A stretch of DNA of 64,000 nucleotides from Pochonia chlamydosporia 170 (lineage: Eukaryota; Ascomycota; Sordariomycetes; Hypocreales; Clavicipitaceae): assembly GCF_001653235.2 (NCBI RefSeq), contig NW_019154050.1, forward strand, positions 186,001 to 250,000, written 5' to 3'. Shown here piece by piece: positions 42,231 through 53,722 of this stretch; the stretch's first letter is position 1; every line of letters starts with the position of its first letter. Both the position numbers and the translations under genes were made by a program. The notes under the pieces were generated by a model, which saw nothing but the letters and a program-made list of their open reading frames with translations, had not been told where the DNA came from and ran no database searches.

Positions 42231-44232
42231 ATGGGTCCCACAGTCAGAGATGGCAACATGGAGTCTAAGACAACAACAACCACGAAGACGCATAATGCTG
42301 GTCACCCTGATTGCAGACAGCTGGGAACCATCCTGGCCAAGACATATAGCTGCAATAAAGAGCTCTTTGGTGTCATGTTCAGCCACTACGGCTTGTACAA
42401 CTCGCCTCACCTAGCTCTGCTAGCTTTAACTCAGGATATAATTCAGGATCTTAACTCTATGACCAAGGATCGAGAACGAGTTTTCACAACTCGGCGCTGT
42501 CGAGAGTCTATTTCCCGCGCCTGGGAAGCAAACAGACGGCACGTTGCGGCAATCTCGGATTCTCGGGGTGGTATAAACTATGGAGCTCGGAAGGAAGTTA
42601 CGTTTTGCTTGGGAACCATCTTGAAAGAATGGAGCGAGGGCCATTTTGATCCGGACCGGCATCCCCACACTGGTCCGCGAACCCACATTGTACCGGCGGC
42701 CGGCGCTGACTCGGATGAGCATTGCCCTTTTTGGATTGTGCCCACCAAGGACATAAATGATCTTATCTTCACGCAGGCGGCGCGGCTCATTCTTCCGCTA
42801 GATCACTTGTTTCTGGAAGCAAAACTCATTAGCAACGACGAAACATCTCTCTGTAACACTGGAGAGCAATAAACTAGCTGAACGCGTCATTCGGTTATCT
42901 GCTGAAGAAATTGCGCGTGCATACAACCGACATCTCCTGGCTAAGATGCAAGCGTATTGGGATCGCGTGCGGAGCAGCATCGGTCGAGATCTACTGCCAG
43001 CTCTTACGCGACTGCAAGAGGCGCAAGAGAATGTGGTGGCGGAGAGGAGCCGGATCGTCACGGCCCAGACAATATGGGAGATCTACCAGGAAGCTTGGGC
43101 TGTTTACGCCAAAGTTGTTCCTGACGAAGATGATGATAACACGCACATGCCAATGGAGCTCCCATGTTGGATGACCACCCGCAAGTATCAACCGCCGAAA
43201 CATAATTGGACGGATTTCTTGGATCGTGAGGTTTTTTTTCGACCTGCAAAACCAAAATGGAACAAGATTTATTTCCTTAAAGTTTTAAGGACATTTAGGA
43301 GAATATGGTGCCCTATCAAGGCTTATGCGGGGCGATTTGAGCAGCACATTAAACCTTTTCTCGGTCGCTCTGTAATGGTGACCTTCAATTGCAACCAAGC
43401 GAAAGAAGTTGGTACAAGTCGCACGCCTCGGACATGGTACCATGGAAAGCCAAGTTTTTTCCAGATGCAGTACTGGGCGCCGTACTTCTCGCCGCCCGAA
43501 GATAACCGTGACTTGCGCGTGGAGTGTATGCAATCTGAAGCTCCGAGAATACTGACCGCCATCCGCTTCCAAGACTTAGAACGAGTTGTTCATCAGCACT
43601 GGCTTTGTATAATGGATCGAACGGAAGACTTGCAATCCAATAGCAGGGAAGTGGTGAACAATCATTGCCGACGGGCGCTAAGACGAATGACTCTATTAGC
43701 GGGCCCAAACTGGGGTAACGAGGATCAGCTAGACTACATCGTACCGTGGCAGCTGGGAACGGCAGATGCATTCCGAGTTCCACTACCACCAGCAGTTGTC
43801 GCTAAGGCCGGATCCGACTCTCTTTTGAGTACGCCGACGATTTTGCTACCCACGAGAGATGCCGTGGTGAGTTTGTTGAGAAAAATAAGGTCCTGTCCAG
43901 GTCTCACGGAAGGAGTCAAGAAGCGGCTTAAGTGGGCGAGGCGCCGGCTTGACAATGACGGACACCAGTACGACATTCCCAGTCATTTAGAAGCTAAAGC
44001 CGAAGCAGCGGAATTAACAACCCAGTCTCCATCACTCTTACGACAGTTTTTGGCACAAACAGAGCCTCCAGAAAGGCAAATTTTTGCCGAGGATATAGAT
44101 GAAGCGGAAACAGGCTCACAGCTGTTTGTCAGGGAGGACAGCCAATCTGAGCCAGAGCCTGAGTCTGGAGTTGAGTCTGAAACTAACAGCTTAGAGCTAT
44201 GGGATGAACTCGCAGGGACTGTTGACACATAA
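42231..44232 (+). pseudogene. truncated tandem paralogue of the large unrecognised protein
   Basis: Parallel in order and strand to the gene at 37397-42043. The first part (to the stop at 42872) reads GHPDCRQLGTILAKTYSCNK, AWEANRRHVAAISD, ARKEVTFCLGTILKEW and CPFWIVPTKDINDLIFTQAA. After a frame change the second part (from about 42858) reads LAERVIRLSAEEIARAYNRH, TAQTIWEIYQEAWAVYAKV, LPCWMTTRKYQPP, SFFQMQYWAPYFSPP and PTILLPTRDAVVSL to the stop at 44232. Relative to the upstream gene it lacks the N-terminal half and an internal block of roughly 250-300 residues (the region with SGMLWIPQSHIDW). Residue identity by eye is near half. The C-terminal part is a long intact reading, so a shortened product is conceivable, but a deleted copy is more likely. 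Confidence 0.7.
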
Positions 44233-44903
44233 GACGTGACATCAACCAGATCGCTTATCGTTAAGGTCGAATGGAACATACGTCGTAGAAATTTCGACTA
44301 GAGTGAGATTGAGACGTGATGGTGATGGCCCCCTCGTCTAGTCTGCACATTAGTCTTACATTAATTTAATATAATGCCGATGGGCCATTGATGCCGCAGG
44401 TTTGCCGACCACGTTTTACTGAACCTCTTAGTTTAACAACCGTGTGTTGAGGGCCTGGACGAATATCGAGTGGGCCACGTCGATGCGGTTTGCGAAGAGC
44501 ATTTCGTCAACCTTTTAACGAGGAGCACTAATGTTATTGTTTAATGCTCGCGGAATGAAATCGTGTTGCTACATACGATCTGTATCGGCCTGACTCTTTT
44601 GGACGAAAAAGGGAATATACCCAATCGGAGTCGCTGCGTACACCAGGGTTGTCCTTTTTGGACCAAAAAGGTCTTCTTATTTCCCCTGTCACATTTCATC
44701 ACATGAACCAAGCCCCCTTTTCATTAAACAGCGGGTTTTATACAGTTACCAAGCACCATGATATCGTAGTGGTATTCATAGCAACCTCATTTCTCGATGG
44801 ATATCACCACTGGCCTCACTACCAAAGGCTACTGAATGTCACATTCCCTTCCATAAAGCGAGCATCGCAAGCTACAGCTTGTGTGGCAAGAAAGCGACTA
44901 AGG
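44233..44903. other. non-coding spacer with a perfect short palindrome
   Basis: No supported gene. CCTTTTTGG-A-CCAAAAAGG at 44653-44671 is a perfect 9-bp inverted repeat with a single central base; a related TTTTGGACGAAAAAGG lies 55 bp upstream. Confidence 0.5.
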
Positions 44904-45010
44904 TGTGAGAGGCTGAGCCGCTGTTTGTTCAACATAAGGGTGCCGTACAATTGTCTATCTAAAGCTAAGGAAGAAAAGAAGAAAGCAAGCTCGAGGCTCG
45001 CCTCGAGCTC
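44904..45010 (+). repeat. LTR-like repeat, right arm of an inverted pair
   Basis: Starts TGTGAGAGGCTGAGCCGCTG, passes TTGTTCAACATAAGGGTGCC and TCTATCTAAAGCTAAGG, and ends in AAGCTCGAGGCTCGCCTCGAGC, mirroring 37156-37046. Beyond 45010 the similarity stops and TPR-coding sequence begins, so this arm is truncated. A weaker resemblance (CTAAAGCTAAGGGAGAAGG ... GAGCTCGAGAGC) recurs at 63620-63680. Confidence 0.65.
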
Positions 45011-45019
45011 GCGACCATC

Positions 45020-45205
45020 CGGCAGGAGGTGCTTGGAGAGAAGCACCCGGATACAATTAGCAGCATGGCAGAACTCGCAGCTACCTATTATGCGGAAGGT
45101 CGTTATGCTGAAGACGAAAGAATCTCTCTTAAGGTACTGAATGTTCGGCGGCAGGTGCTTGGAGAGAGGCACCAGGACACAGTAAGCAGCATCGGTAACA
45201 TTGTA
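45020..45205 (+). pseudogene. tetratricopeptide (TPR) repeat fragment of an NLR-type protein
   Basis: Encodes about one and a half kinesin-light-chain-like TPR units: RQEVLGEKHPDTISSMAELA, YYAEGRYAEDERISLKVLN, then RRQVLGERHQDTVSS. The spacing and the GxxHPDT signature are those of the TPR arrays in fungal NB-ARC/TPR proteins. There is no start or continuation; both sides are repeats. Confidence 0.75.
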
Positions 45206-45257
45206 TTCAGGTATCACCCACAGGCTGCTGTTACGTTAAAGCTGAATGTCACACAAT

Positions 45258-45340
45258 TGTGGGGTCACATGAGATCGAGTATGACGGTAACGAAAGTGCC
45301 AATTGTATTGAATGAGAATTATCAAGTACTCGACCAGCAC
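45258..45340 (+). repeat. LTR-like repeat shared with 9267-9350
   Basis: TGTGGGGTCACATGAGATCGAG and then CGAAAGTGCCAATTGTATTGA match the 9267 region with few differences. Only the first 80 bp are shared; the rest differs. Confidence 0.5.
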
Positions 45341-45619
45341 GCTATCGAAACTACACACTTATAGACCAGAAGACGTCTGAAACTCTTGCAGAGTTCAATA
45401 GCGACAGAACCGTATACATGGGCGGGATGTTGAAGATACACTATATATACAGGTTGAGATTTGATGACTTTGACCGGAAAGTGCTTATGACTTTCTTGGC
45501 TGTCTATGAGAGGACAAGGCGGGAATCTCATCATACTCTCTACGCTTCTAAAGGCAAAAGCAACAAGCTAAATGTACTGTGTTGCCGAACTCTTGAGTTT
45601 CTTTTGCGACAAAAGTTAT

Positions 45620-46389
45620 CTGATTGATTCACCCTCACAGCGGCCTCAACGAGGAATCAGGCCAAGAATTGCGTCTACTTGGTCGGCAGCTCCAAGCCTG
45701 CGCCGCTCAGCGAAGGCCTAATAAATAGCGACACCAAATTTGACTTCAACTCAACAACTGGCGACGACCTCTCACCTTCACTGACTATTTCAGATGAGAC
45801 ACAACATGACCCTACAGGTTCAAGTTCGGTAGAGTAACCGCCAGTAGCTTCCCGGCGGCTGCACCACACAGCCTCACCTTCCATCGACGTGCCTTCATCT
45901 GGTTCTGGCTCCGGTTTTCTCGGCGCAACAAGTCACTCGGCGGTATATGACGAGACTACACAGACATTGTCCCTTCTTCAAGGATTTCAAGCTTGCTTGC
46001 CTGTACCAGGAGAGTCGAAACAGAGACAACGATTCAGAGATGCAGCATCCGAAGTTTTGCTCTCTCCTACTCGCGAAATGTGCTTGGTCGTGCTTCGCAG
46101 TATCCCAAGTCCACCAGACGGACACATCTCGCTGCTCATGTCACCCCACCCGTATGACGGGTGGGCAAGAGTGGCCGCACAGCGGATTTTGAAATCACTC
46201 TATGGTAGGTTTGGGAAATATCTCGGTTCCAATCGCATCGACTCGCAGCTCGAGGAGATTGCGGTAATGCTCAGCAACAACACTGCACAGCCATTAGGCA
46301 CCAAAATTTGCCGCTCAGCTTGTCCAACCAGCGCTGAGATGACCCCGCACGGGCCGGCCCTAGTCACCGTTTGCACATGGGACACATGA
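45620..46389 (+). pseudogene. unassigned ORF with an in-frame stop
   Basis: One frame is open from about 45636 to 46389 except for TAA near 45837. Text includes TGDDLSPSLTISDETQHDP before the stop, and LSLLQGFQACLPVPGESKQR, SLLMSPHPYDGWARVAAQRI and LEEIAVMLSNNTAQPL after it. I do not recognise a domain. An ATG-start product from the second part is not obvious (no ATG between the stop and about 46040). Probably debris of a multi-domain gene related to the TPR or NLR region. Confidence 0.35.
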
Positions 46390-46625
46390 CTTGTGGCTGC
46401 AGTTGTTCCGTCGTAAGCTGAGCCTTAAAATGATCCATCCACTGCTTTCTTTATCACTCACGCAAGGATCGTGACGATGAAGGGCCAAATATGTCCCGGC
46501 AGACTCTTTTCTAACCCTTTTGTACTCTCACTACTCTAAGACTGATTGTTTGCTCAGATCGTGTCGGCAAGGGCATTTGCAGCAAGCTGTGCCTGTCCGC
46601 TTACACTGCTGTAGAGTCGGAAATC

Positions 46626-49600
46626 ATGTCAGATCCCAAGAAGTATACAGTCGGCTGGATCTGCGCCATCCGCACAGAGTTCGTCGCCGCCCAAGCGTTT
46701 CTCGATGAAACACACGAACAGCCGAAGGAACAAGACCCAAACGACTCCAACAACTATGCCTTGGGTCGTATCGCCCATCACAATGTTGTGATAGCGTGTC
46801 TCCCTGGTGGAGAATACGGCACGGCCTCAGCAGCTGGTGTCGCGATTAATCTGTTACGAAGCTTCCCAACCATCCGCATTGGCTTGATGGTTGGGATTGG
46901 AGGAGCTGCACCAACCAAGAAACATGATATACGGCTCGGTGATGTTGTCATCAGTTTGCCCGGTAACGGCAGAGGAGGGGTGTTTCAGTATGACTACGGC
47001 AAGACGATACAGGGCCAGGCCTTCGTCGAAACTGGTTTCTTAAATCAACCTCCAGAGTTGCTGCGAACGGCTGTGGAGGCGGTTGCGGCGAAGTACGAAC
47101 TGGATGGCCACAACCTCGTCGAGAGTGTGAACAAGTCTCTCGATAAGAAGCCGAGGCTGCGCAAGAAGTATTCTTGCCCCACTGGCAAAGATATTCTATA
47201 TAAGTCAGACTTCATACATTGTGAAGACAGGCTGGACGGATGTGAAGCCTGCGGCAGTGGTCCATCCGTTGTTGTGCTACGACCTGAAAGGGGAGAGGAT
47301 GAAGACAATCCCGCCATTCATTACGGTTTGATTGCCTCTGGAAATCAGCTGATGAAAGATGCATTACTGAGGGAAAAGCTTGCTATCGAAAAAGGCATCC
47401 TATGTTTTGAAATGGAGGCAGCAGGTCTGATGAACCGCTTCCCGTGTCTTGTAATTCGTGGGATATGCGACTACGCGGATACTCACAAGAACAAGGAGTG
47501 GCAGGGGTTTGCTGCAATGACAGCTGCGGCGTACGCGAAACGCCTCTTGTCTCAAATAATCTCAACTAATATTGAGGCCGAAAAGAAGGTCGCAGAGGTC
47601 CTTAATAGCAGTTAGTCCTTCCAGAGCACTTCGGTACTTGTCCTTATTCTGATAATAAACATGATAGTTCTTGAAAGTGTGTCCACGAATGAGGAAACAA
47701 CTAAAAATATGAAATCGGATCTCGACAAACAGAAAGATGTTTCCATCCTTGACTGGCTCACACCAATTGACTATGGCCCAAAGCAAAGTGACTTTATTGC
47801 AAGGTGGAAGACAGGTACAGGGCACTGGTTTCTAGACTCGGAGGCATTCAGTTCTTGGCTAGAGAGTTCTAAGCAGACTTTGTTCTGTCCGGGAATACCT
47901 GGTGCAGGAAAGACAATTCTGACCTCTGTTGTGATTGATAACCTTTTGACAAGGTTTCAAGACAACACAGATATTGGGATCGCTTATCTCTACTGCGACT
48001 TTCGGCGCCAGAATGACCAGCAGATTAATCACCTTCTCTCCAGTCTATTGAAACAGCTAGCCGCGAGGGTCCCCGTCCTACCCGAGGTCGTTAGAGATAC
48101 TTATAATCGCCACAAGCTAGGAAGAACAACACCGTCACTGAAAGAACTCTCCGACTCCCTCCGATCCGTGACAGCCGGGTACTCAAGAGTATTCATCGTT
48201 GTCGACGCCCTAGATGAATGTTCTAAATCTGATGGCTGCCGAAACCGAGTCCTCTCCGAGCTCTTCCGGCTCCAGAGGCAAAATGGACTTAATATATTAG
48301 CCACATCTAGATTCATTCCCGAAATTGCCAATCAATTTCAAGGCTGCAGTAAGACAGTAGAGATTCGTGCGAGCTCGGAGGACATAGAGAGGTACTTCGC
48401 GGCCCAGATATGCCAACTACCACCATATATCCAGCAAGATGTGGACTTGCAGAATGAGATAAAGCAAGGCATATCTACATCAGTCGACGGAATGTACGTA
48501 TGCTATTCTTTTGCACAGCGATAACACTGACAAGCTTACTATCCTGCAGGTTTCTCTTGGCACAACTATACATCAATTTGCTGCAAGATATGTACACGCC
48601 CAATGAAGCTCTAGAAACTCTTCAAGTCTTCCAGAAGCAACGTCAAGGGCCAGGTGAAGATGGGAGGGTGGAGATGTTGGCCCATGCATACAAGCAAACT
48701 ATGGAGAGAATCAACCAACAGGGATCAAAAGCGAATATGCTGGCAATGAAGGTGATGTCATGGGTTACATACGCAAAGAGAGAGCTCACTAAATTGGAAC
48801 TATTGCATGCCGTCGCTACGAAGGTTGGCATGTCTACTATTCGTCAGGGAGATATGATGGACATCGATGATGTCTTATCTAAATGCTCAGGATTAATTGT
48901 TATTGACGAAAAGAGCGATGTAATCCGAACAGTTCATTACACGTTGCAGGAATACCTCGAGCTGACCCTGCTAGATTGGTTTCCGGATGCCAAAATTGAT
49001 ATCACTAAAACTTGTCTTATTTATAATTCGTTAGAACTATTTACGAGTGGACCATGCGAGGCAGACGAGGATTTCGAGAACCGGCTTCAAGAGTATCCGC
49101 TTTACCAGTATACGGCACAGAACTGGGGGTGGTATGCCCGCGAGGCACCGACTTTATCCGCCGAAGTTGCGACATTTCTACAGTGCGATAATCTAGTAGA
49201 GGCCTCGAGTCAAGCAATGCTATCTATTAAACTGTACTCAGTATATTCGAGAAACAAATGGGACAGCCAACGATATCCGAAACATATCAAGGGTTTGCAT
49301 GTGGCAGCACATTTTGGACTCAGTGAGGTCCTTGAAATGTTACTCGCTGCGCAAATACCAAACCAACCAGATAGTTACCGCCGTACACCTTTGTGGTATG
49401 CTACTAATAGCGGAATGATTGATGCAGTCACTGTTCTGTTGAAGGACCAAAGGGTTGATCCAGATTTCAGAGATAACGAGGGCCGGACAGCGCTCTCCTT
49501 GGCCGCAGAGAAGGGTTACGAGGCGATTGTTAAGCAACTCCTAGACACGGACCGAGTCGATCTTGAATCGATAGATGACAAACACGGGCAGACGTCATTA

Positions 49601-50404
49601 TCGTGGGCTGGCGAGAACGGGCACGAGGCGGTTATGAAGCTGTTAATCTCGAAAGGTGCCAATGTTGACTCTTGTGACAACAATGGCAATACAGTACTAT
49701 CTCTTGCTGCCGAGAAAAGCCTCCTACCAGTAGTGGAGCTGCTAATTGGCCGAGGTGCTTGCGTAAACTTTGCCAGTGATGATGGCTGTACACCGCTATC
49801 ATGGGCCGCCGAGCAGGGAGCTATCGAGGCCGTCAAGCTACTGATTGGGAATGGCGCTTGTGTAAAGTCTGCCAGTAAGACTGGTGATACGCCACTATCG
49901 GGAGCTGCCGAGTACGGGCATGGAGAAATTGTGGAGCTGTTGGTTGAAAATGGAGCTCATACGGAATCTGTTGACGAGGAGGGCCGGACTCCGCTTTCGC
50001 GGGCTGCTGGGAATGGGTTCCTGCTCGTAGTCGAACTGTTGCTCGAGCACGGGGCTAATGTAGACTCTGCTGATAACAAAGGCCGGACTCCGCTTTCGCG
50101 GGCTGCTGGAAATGGATTCCTGCCCGTGGTTGAACTGCTGCTGGAGCACGGGGCTAATGTAGACTCTGCTGATAACAAAGGCCGGACTCCGCTTTCGCGG
50201 GCTGCTGGGAATGGGCTCCTGCCCGTAGTTGAACTATTGCTCGAGCACGGGGCTAATGTACAGTCTGCCGATAAGAAACCCTGGACACCACTTCGTTGGG
50301 CCATAGAAAATGGTCATAACATCGTCGCCTGGCTATTGCATCGAGAGATGCGCGGCTGGAATGACGAGACCTGTAAGAAGACCGATCATTTCCAAGAGAT
50401 TTGA
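46626..50404 (+). CDS. NLR (STAND) protein: nucleoside-phosphorylase-like, NACHT, ankyrin repeats
   Basis: Probable intracellular non-self recognition / programmed-cell-death sensor. Exons 46626-47610, 47668-48493 and 48550-50404 keep frame across two short introns (57 and 56 nt), giving 1,221 residues. Residues 1-325 are a PNP_UDP-type phosphorylase-like domain ([70 protein letters not shown]). The linker has [22 protein letters not shown] follows: Walker A GIPGAGKT near residue 404, Walker B-like [11 protein letters not shown] near 500. Then a winged-helix/ALDC-type stretch (LQEYLELTL) and about 11 ankyrin repeats from residue 840. The last repeats are nearly identical at the DNA level. The first intron contains the stop that would otherwise separate the PNP and NACHT parts. 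No lesion seen. Confidence 0.88.
49982..50278 (+). repeat. three near-identical 99-bp ankyrin-coding units
   Basis: GGCCGGACTCCGCTTTCGCG recurs at 49982, 50081 and 50180, exactly 99 bp apart. Each unit encodes a 33-residue ankyrin repeat ([14 protein letters not shown]...[15 protein letters not shown]). Differences are a handful of bases over the block, whereas the earlier ankyrin units have diverged. This is the high-internal-conservation pattern of fungal NLR repeat domains. Confidence 0.92.
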
Positions 50405-51000
50405 CTATGCAGATAGCTCGAGACTAACTCGTGTTCAGCTTCATCCCCACAAGCATTACCTACGACCTCAACTAGAGAAGAGCTCGCGAACGTAACCGAG
50501 CTGGAAAGAGCGGCAATGACAAAACTCACTAATGCTGTTGTTTCTAAAAGGAAAGGCTCGGATGTGTCTGCTGCATCAGAAAATTCCCTTTCGAAGAGGA
50601 AGAGATCCGGTAGAGATTAGATAGAGGTTTCTCCTTCCCTTTCCCATCGACATATAAACTTCGCTGAATCCATCCTCTCCTTACCGGTCTAGCGTTGCTT
50701 GAAGAAGAAAACAAGTTCCATTGGCATATAGAAATAGGAGAAGAATACATGGACATTACAACTGCCAAGGGACATAATGCTTCTTAGACTAGCAAAGCGT
50801 AATTCATCACTAGTAATAATACCAATTGTTCGCCGCTGACTGGGATTGACAAAACAACTGAGGTTGGATGCAGCTATTTGCGCTTCACGGTGACTGACGT
50901 AGATTGTGTGCTTGAAAGAGCTTGTTTCCAGAATGTCATGAAGTTGTCGGCAAAAGGCTGTATGACTGCACGTTCTGGTTCTGAAGTGAACATTCAGAAC
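50405..51000. other. 3' flank of the NLR gene, possible extra exon
   Basis: A reading to a stop at about 50620 encodes a Ser/Lys-rich segment (REELANVTELERAAMTKLTN, then SKRKGSDVS and SKRKRSGRD) that could be an alternative terminal exon with NLS-like sequence. No splice site pair was convincing. 50640-51000 shows nothing recognisable. Confidence 0.35.
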
Positions 51001-51069
51001 TAGGCCTCCACTACCCCGCTATAGTCCTTCTGTACTCTACCCCGCGACACATACTTCACCTTTTTGTGC

Positions 51070-53380
51070 ACATGATTTACAGCAGCAGCTAGCAGAGTCA
51101 AAGGAGGAGCTGAAGAAGCTGAAGGAGCTACTAGAGGCCTCCGCCCGTCAGGGAAGTGTTTCTCCCTTTCCTGGCGGTACGCAGGCATCATACGCAGAAG
51201 TCGTACGGACTCCATCGGAAAATCGACCAAGAAATGTGCTGAACACGCCTGGGCTTGTCAAGCCGTCGCCTACCCTGACCGAGTCGCTCTTCTGCACAGT
51301 GGACACATCGAGGGTACAAACGGAGGAAGAAAGTGCCTTCCACCCAGGGGAGGTCCGAACTATTGTAGAGAGAGAAGTTCGTAAGGAACTAGGCACACCT
51401 ACATGGCGGTGTCGCGCCGTCACGTCGGGTCCCAAAACGCCCAATCACATCAGAGTGGTATGCCGAAATGAAGATGAGCATCAAACGATAAAACGAGTGT
51501 TGGAAGCGAATCTCCCGCGAGGAGCTCGTATACTGCGCGACGAGTTTTATCAGATCAAGGTCGACGGTGTGAGCCGTTCTGCAGTGCTGGACGAAGGTGG
51601 CAAGGAGTTACCTGGAATAAATGAAACTTTTGGCAATGAGAATGCCACAGAAGTCGTTAAAGTCAACTGGTTAAGCGATAGGTTCCTCAAGAAACATGGT
51701 TCAATGGTAGTTTATCTCAAAAAGGCGGTTGATGCGGCCCGATTCCTGCGCGAAGGGTACTTCTACGCTGGAGGGTTATCGGGTCAGACTTCTGTTTTCA
51801 AACACCAACAAAAACCCAACCAATGCTACAACTGTCAGGAAGTCACCGACCACAAGGCTTACCAGTGCCAAAACCTCAGATGTGCGGGAGATGTGCCAGA
51901 GAAGGCCACCATCACACCGCATGCAACGAATCTGTCACGAAGTGTATACCATGTGGTGGACCGCATGAATCATTCAGCAAAAATTGCAGGAGGCTCTATC
52001 CAGCTCGCAATGAGTAAGCCTCTGCGAATAATTCAGCCAAACGTGGGCAAAGGGGACGACGCGCATGATAGCCTAATGAATGATGAAGAGATTCAGGATG
52101 CAGCAGTGGTTGCTATTCAAGAACCGCAGGCGCGGAAGATTAAGGGCCGGCTACTCACCACGCCCATGGCACATCACAAGTGGACTAAGATGGTACCCTC
52201 GACCTGCAGGGAAGTGGGCAGGTGGCCCATCCGTAGTATGCTTTGGATCAGAAAGAATTTGGAAGCGGAACAGGTTCCAGTTGACTCATCGGACATAACC
52301 GCAGCGATGCTGAAGCTCCCGGGGCGGGTGCTGTTAGTAGCGTCGGTTTACGTGGAAGGCGTCGAGACGCAAGCGTTGACAGACACATGCCGCTTACTAC
52401 GCAGGACCATCACGGAGGCAACACGAGGTGTAGGTTGGCAGGTCGATGTTGTGATTGTGGGCGATTTTAACCGGCACGACCAACTTTGGGGTGGTGACGA
52501 GGTTCGGCTGGCCAGACAGGGAGAAGCAGACGAAATTATCGATCTGATGGCCGAATTTTCCCTCACCAGCCTACTCCCGAGAGGAACGAAGACGTGGACA
52601 GGGTGGGACAGCAAGGGCCGAATCTGTGAAACCACCATTGACCTGGTCCTGGCATCCGAGGAGCTGGCAAAAGACCTAGTTAAATGCGGAACGCACGACA
52701 CCGAACATGGCTCGGACCACAGGACAATCGAGACAATCTTCGAAACGGAGATACCTGAACAACAACACCAGGAACGCTTACCCCTAAAGAATGCCCCGTG
52801 GAAGGAAATAAATGTCAGAATTGCTGCTGAATTGGAGAAGGTGCCTGCTGAGGGAACAGTCCAGCAGCAGACAGATTGGCTCATGGAAATGGTGATGGAG
52901 GCGGTGCATACCTTGACACCCAAGGCCAGGCCTTGCCCCTACGCAAAACGATGGTGGACAACAGATCTCACGCAACTACGCCGAATTTACACGCACTGGC
53001 GCAGTCGTGCCAGAGCAGCGAGGCGAGCTGGATGGACGGATGTAGAGCTCGAAAAGACAGCTAAAGCCGCAGCCAAACAGTATCATGACGGCATTCGACA
53101 ACAGAAGAAGTCCCACTGGGACGCCTTCCTGGCGGACAATGATAACATCTGGAAGGCAGCAAAATACTTGAAGTCAGGGAGTAGTACGGCTTTTGACAAA
53201 GTGCCCCAGCTGGTTAGGCAGGACAAAACTCGGACGGCGTCTAATGAGGAACAAGCGGAAGAGTTGCTCGCAACCTTCTTTCCACCGCTCCCGGACGACA
53301 TTGAGGAGGAGGGAGATCGACCCCAACGAGCTCCGGTGCCCATGCCGGACCTACTGTGCAAAGGGTACAATGTAATTTAG
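51070..53380 (+). pseudogene. Tad-like non-LTR retrotransposon, ORF1 and endonuclease, cut before RT
   Basis: ORF1 (to about 52013) is a gag-like protein. The first CCHC knuckle ([15 protein letters not shown]) is in one frame; the second and third ([29 protein letters not shown]) are in the next, so one A is missing from the AAAA run near 51876. ORF2 starts at ATG 52010 ([12 protein letters not shown]). It shows an apurinic endonuclease domain: [37 protein letters not shown], and [11 protein letters not shown]. It ends after the linker ([20 protein letters not shown] ... VPMPDLL) with a stop at 53380, before any reverse transcriptase. LINE copies are normally 5'-truncated, so loss of the 3' part implies deletion or a later insertion at about 53355. 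A LINE C-terminus on the same strand lies at 63067-63396. Confidence 0.82.
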
Positions 53381-53722
53381 TAAACTACCCATTTTTCGTC
53401 CGTGCGCTGCCTGACCCCCAGGTTTTATTTTACTCCAACTCCCGCGCCAGTGGCACGGCCCGTCAAGTAATGACCCCTACAATGGTAGGATCATCTCAAT
53501 CTAGCAGAATGGAGGACGATGCAGCCAATCACAAGGCGACGTTAGTAATGTGGGGATAATATTCTTCCAGAATAGTTTCATGCTTAATTTTGGGCCATCA
53601 TTGGCCAGATTGTGATGTCAGCGATGGCACGACGATGGCCGGGGAAATGAACTAATTTAAACGCGAGTGACTGTTGAGACGCGACGCGCTGTTCAGCTCG
53701 GCAGGTGGCTAAGCGTATCTAG
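53381..53722. other. spacer between LINE and C2H2/DUF3505-like ORF
   Basis: Probably the upstream region of the next ORF. No repeat or TATA box I would defend. Confidence 0.4.

Noticed and set aside
47661..48524. Separate NACHT gene starting at its own ATG
   Set aside because: A 57-nt GT-AG intron at 47611-47667 joins it in frame to the PNP part, matching the usual fused architecture.
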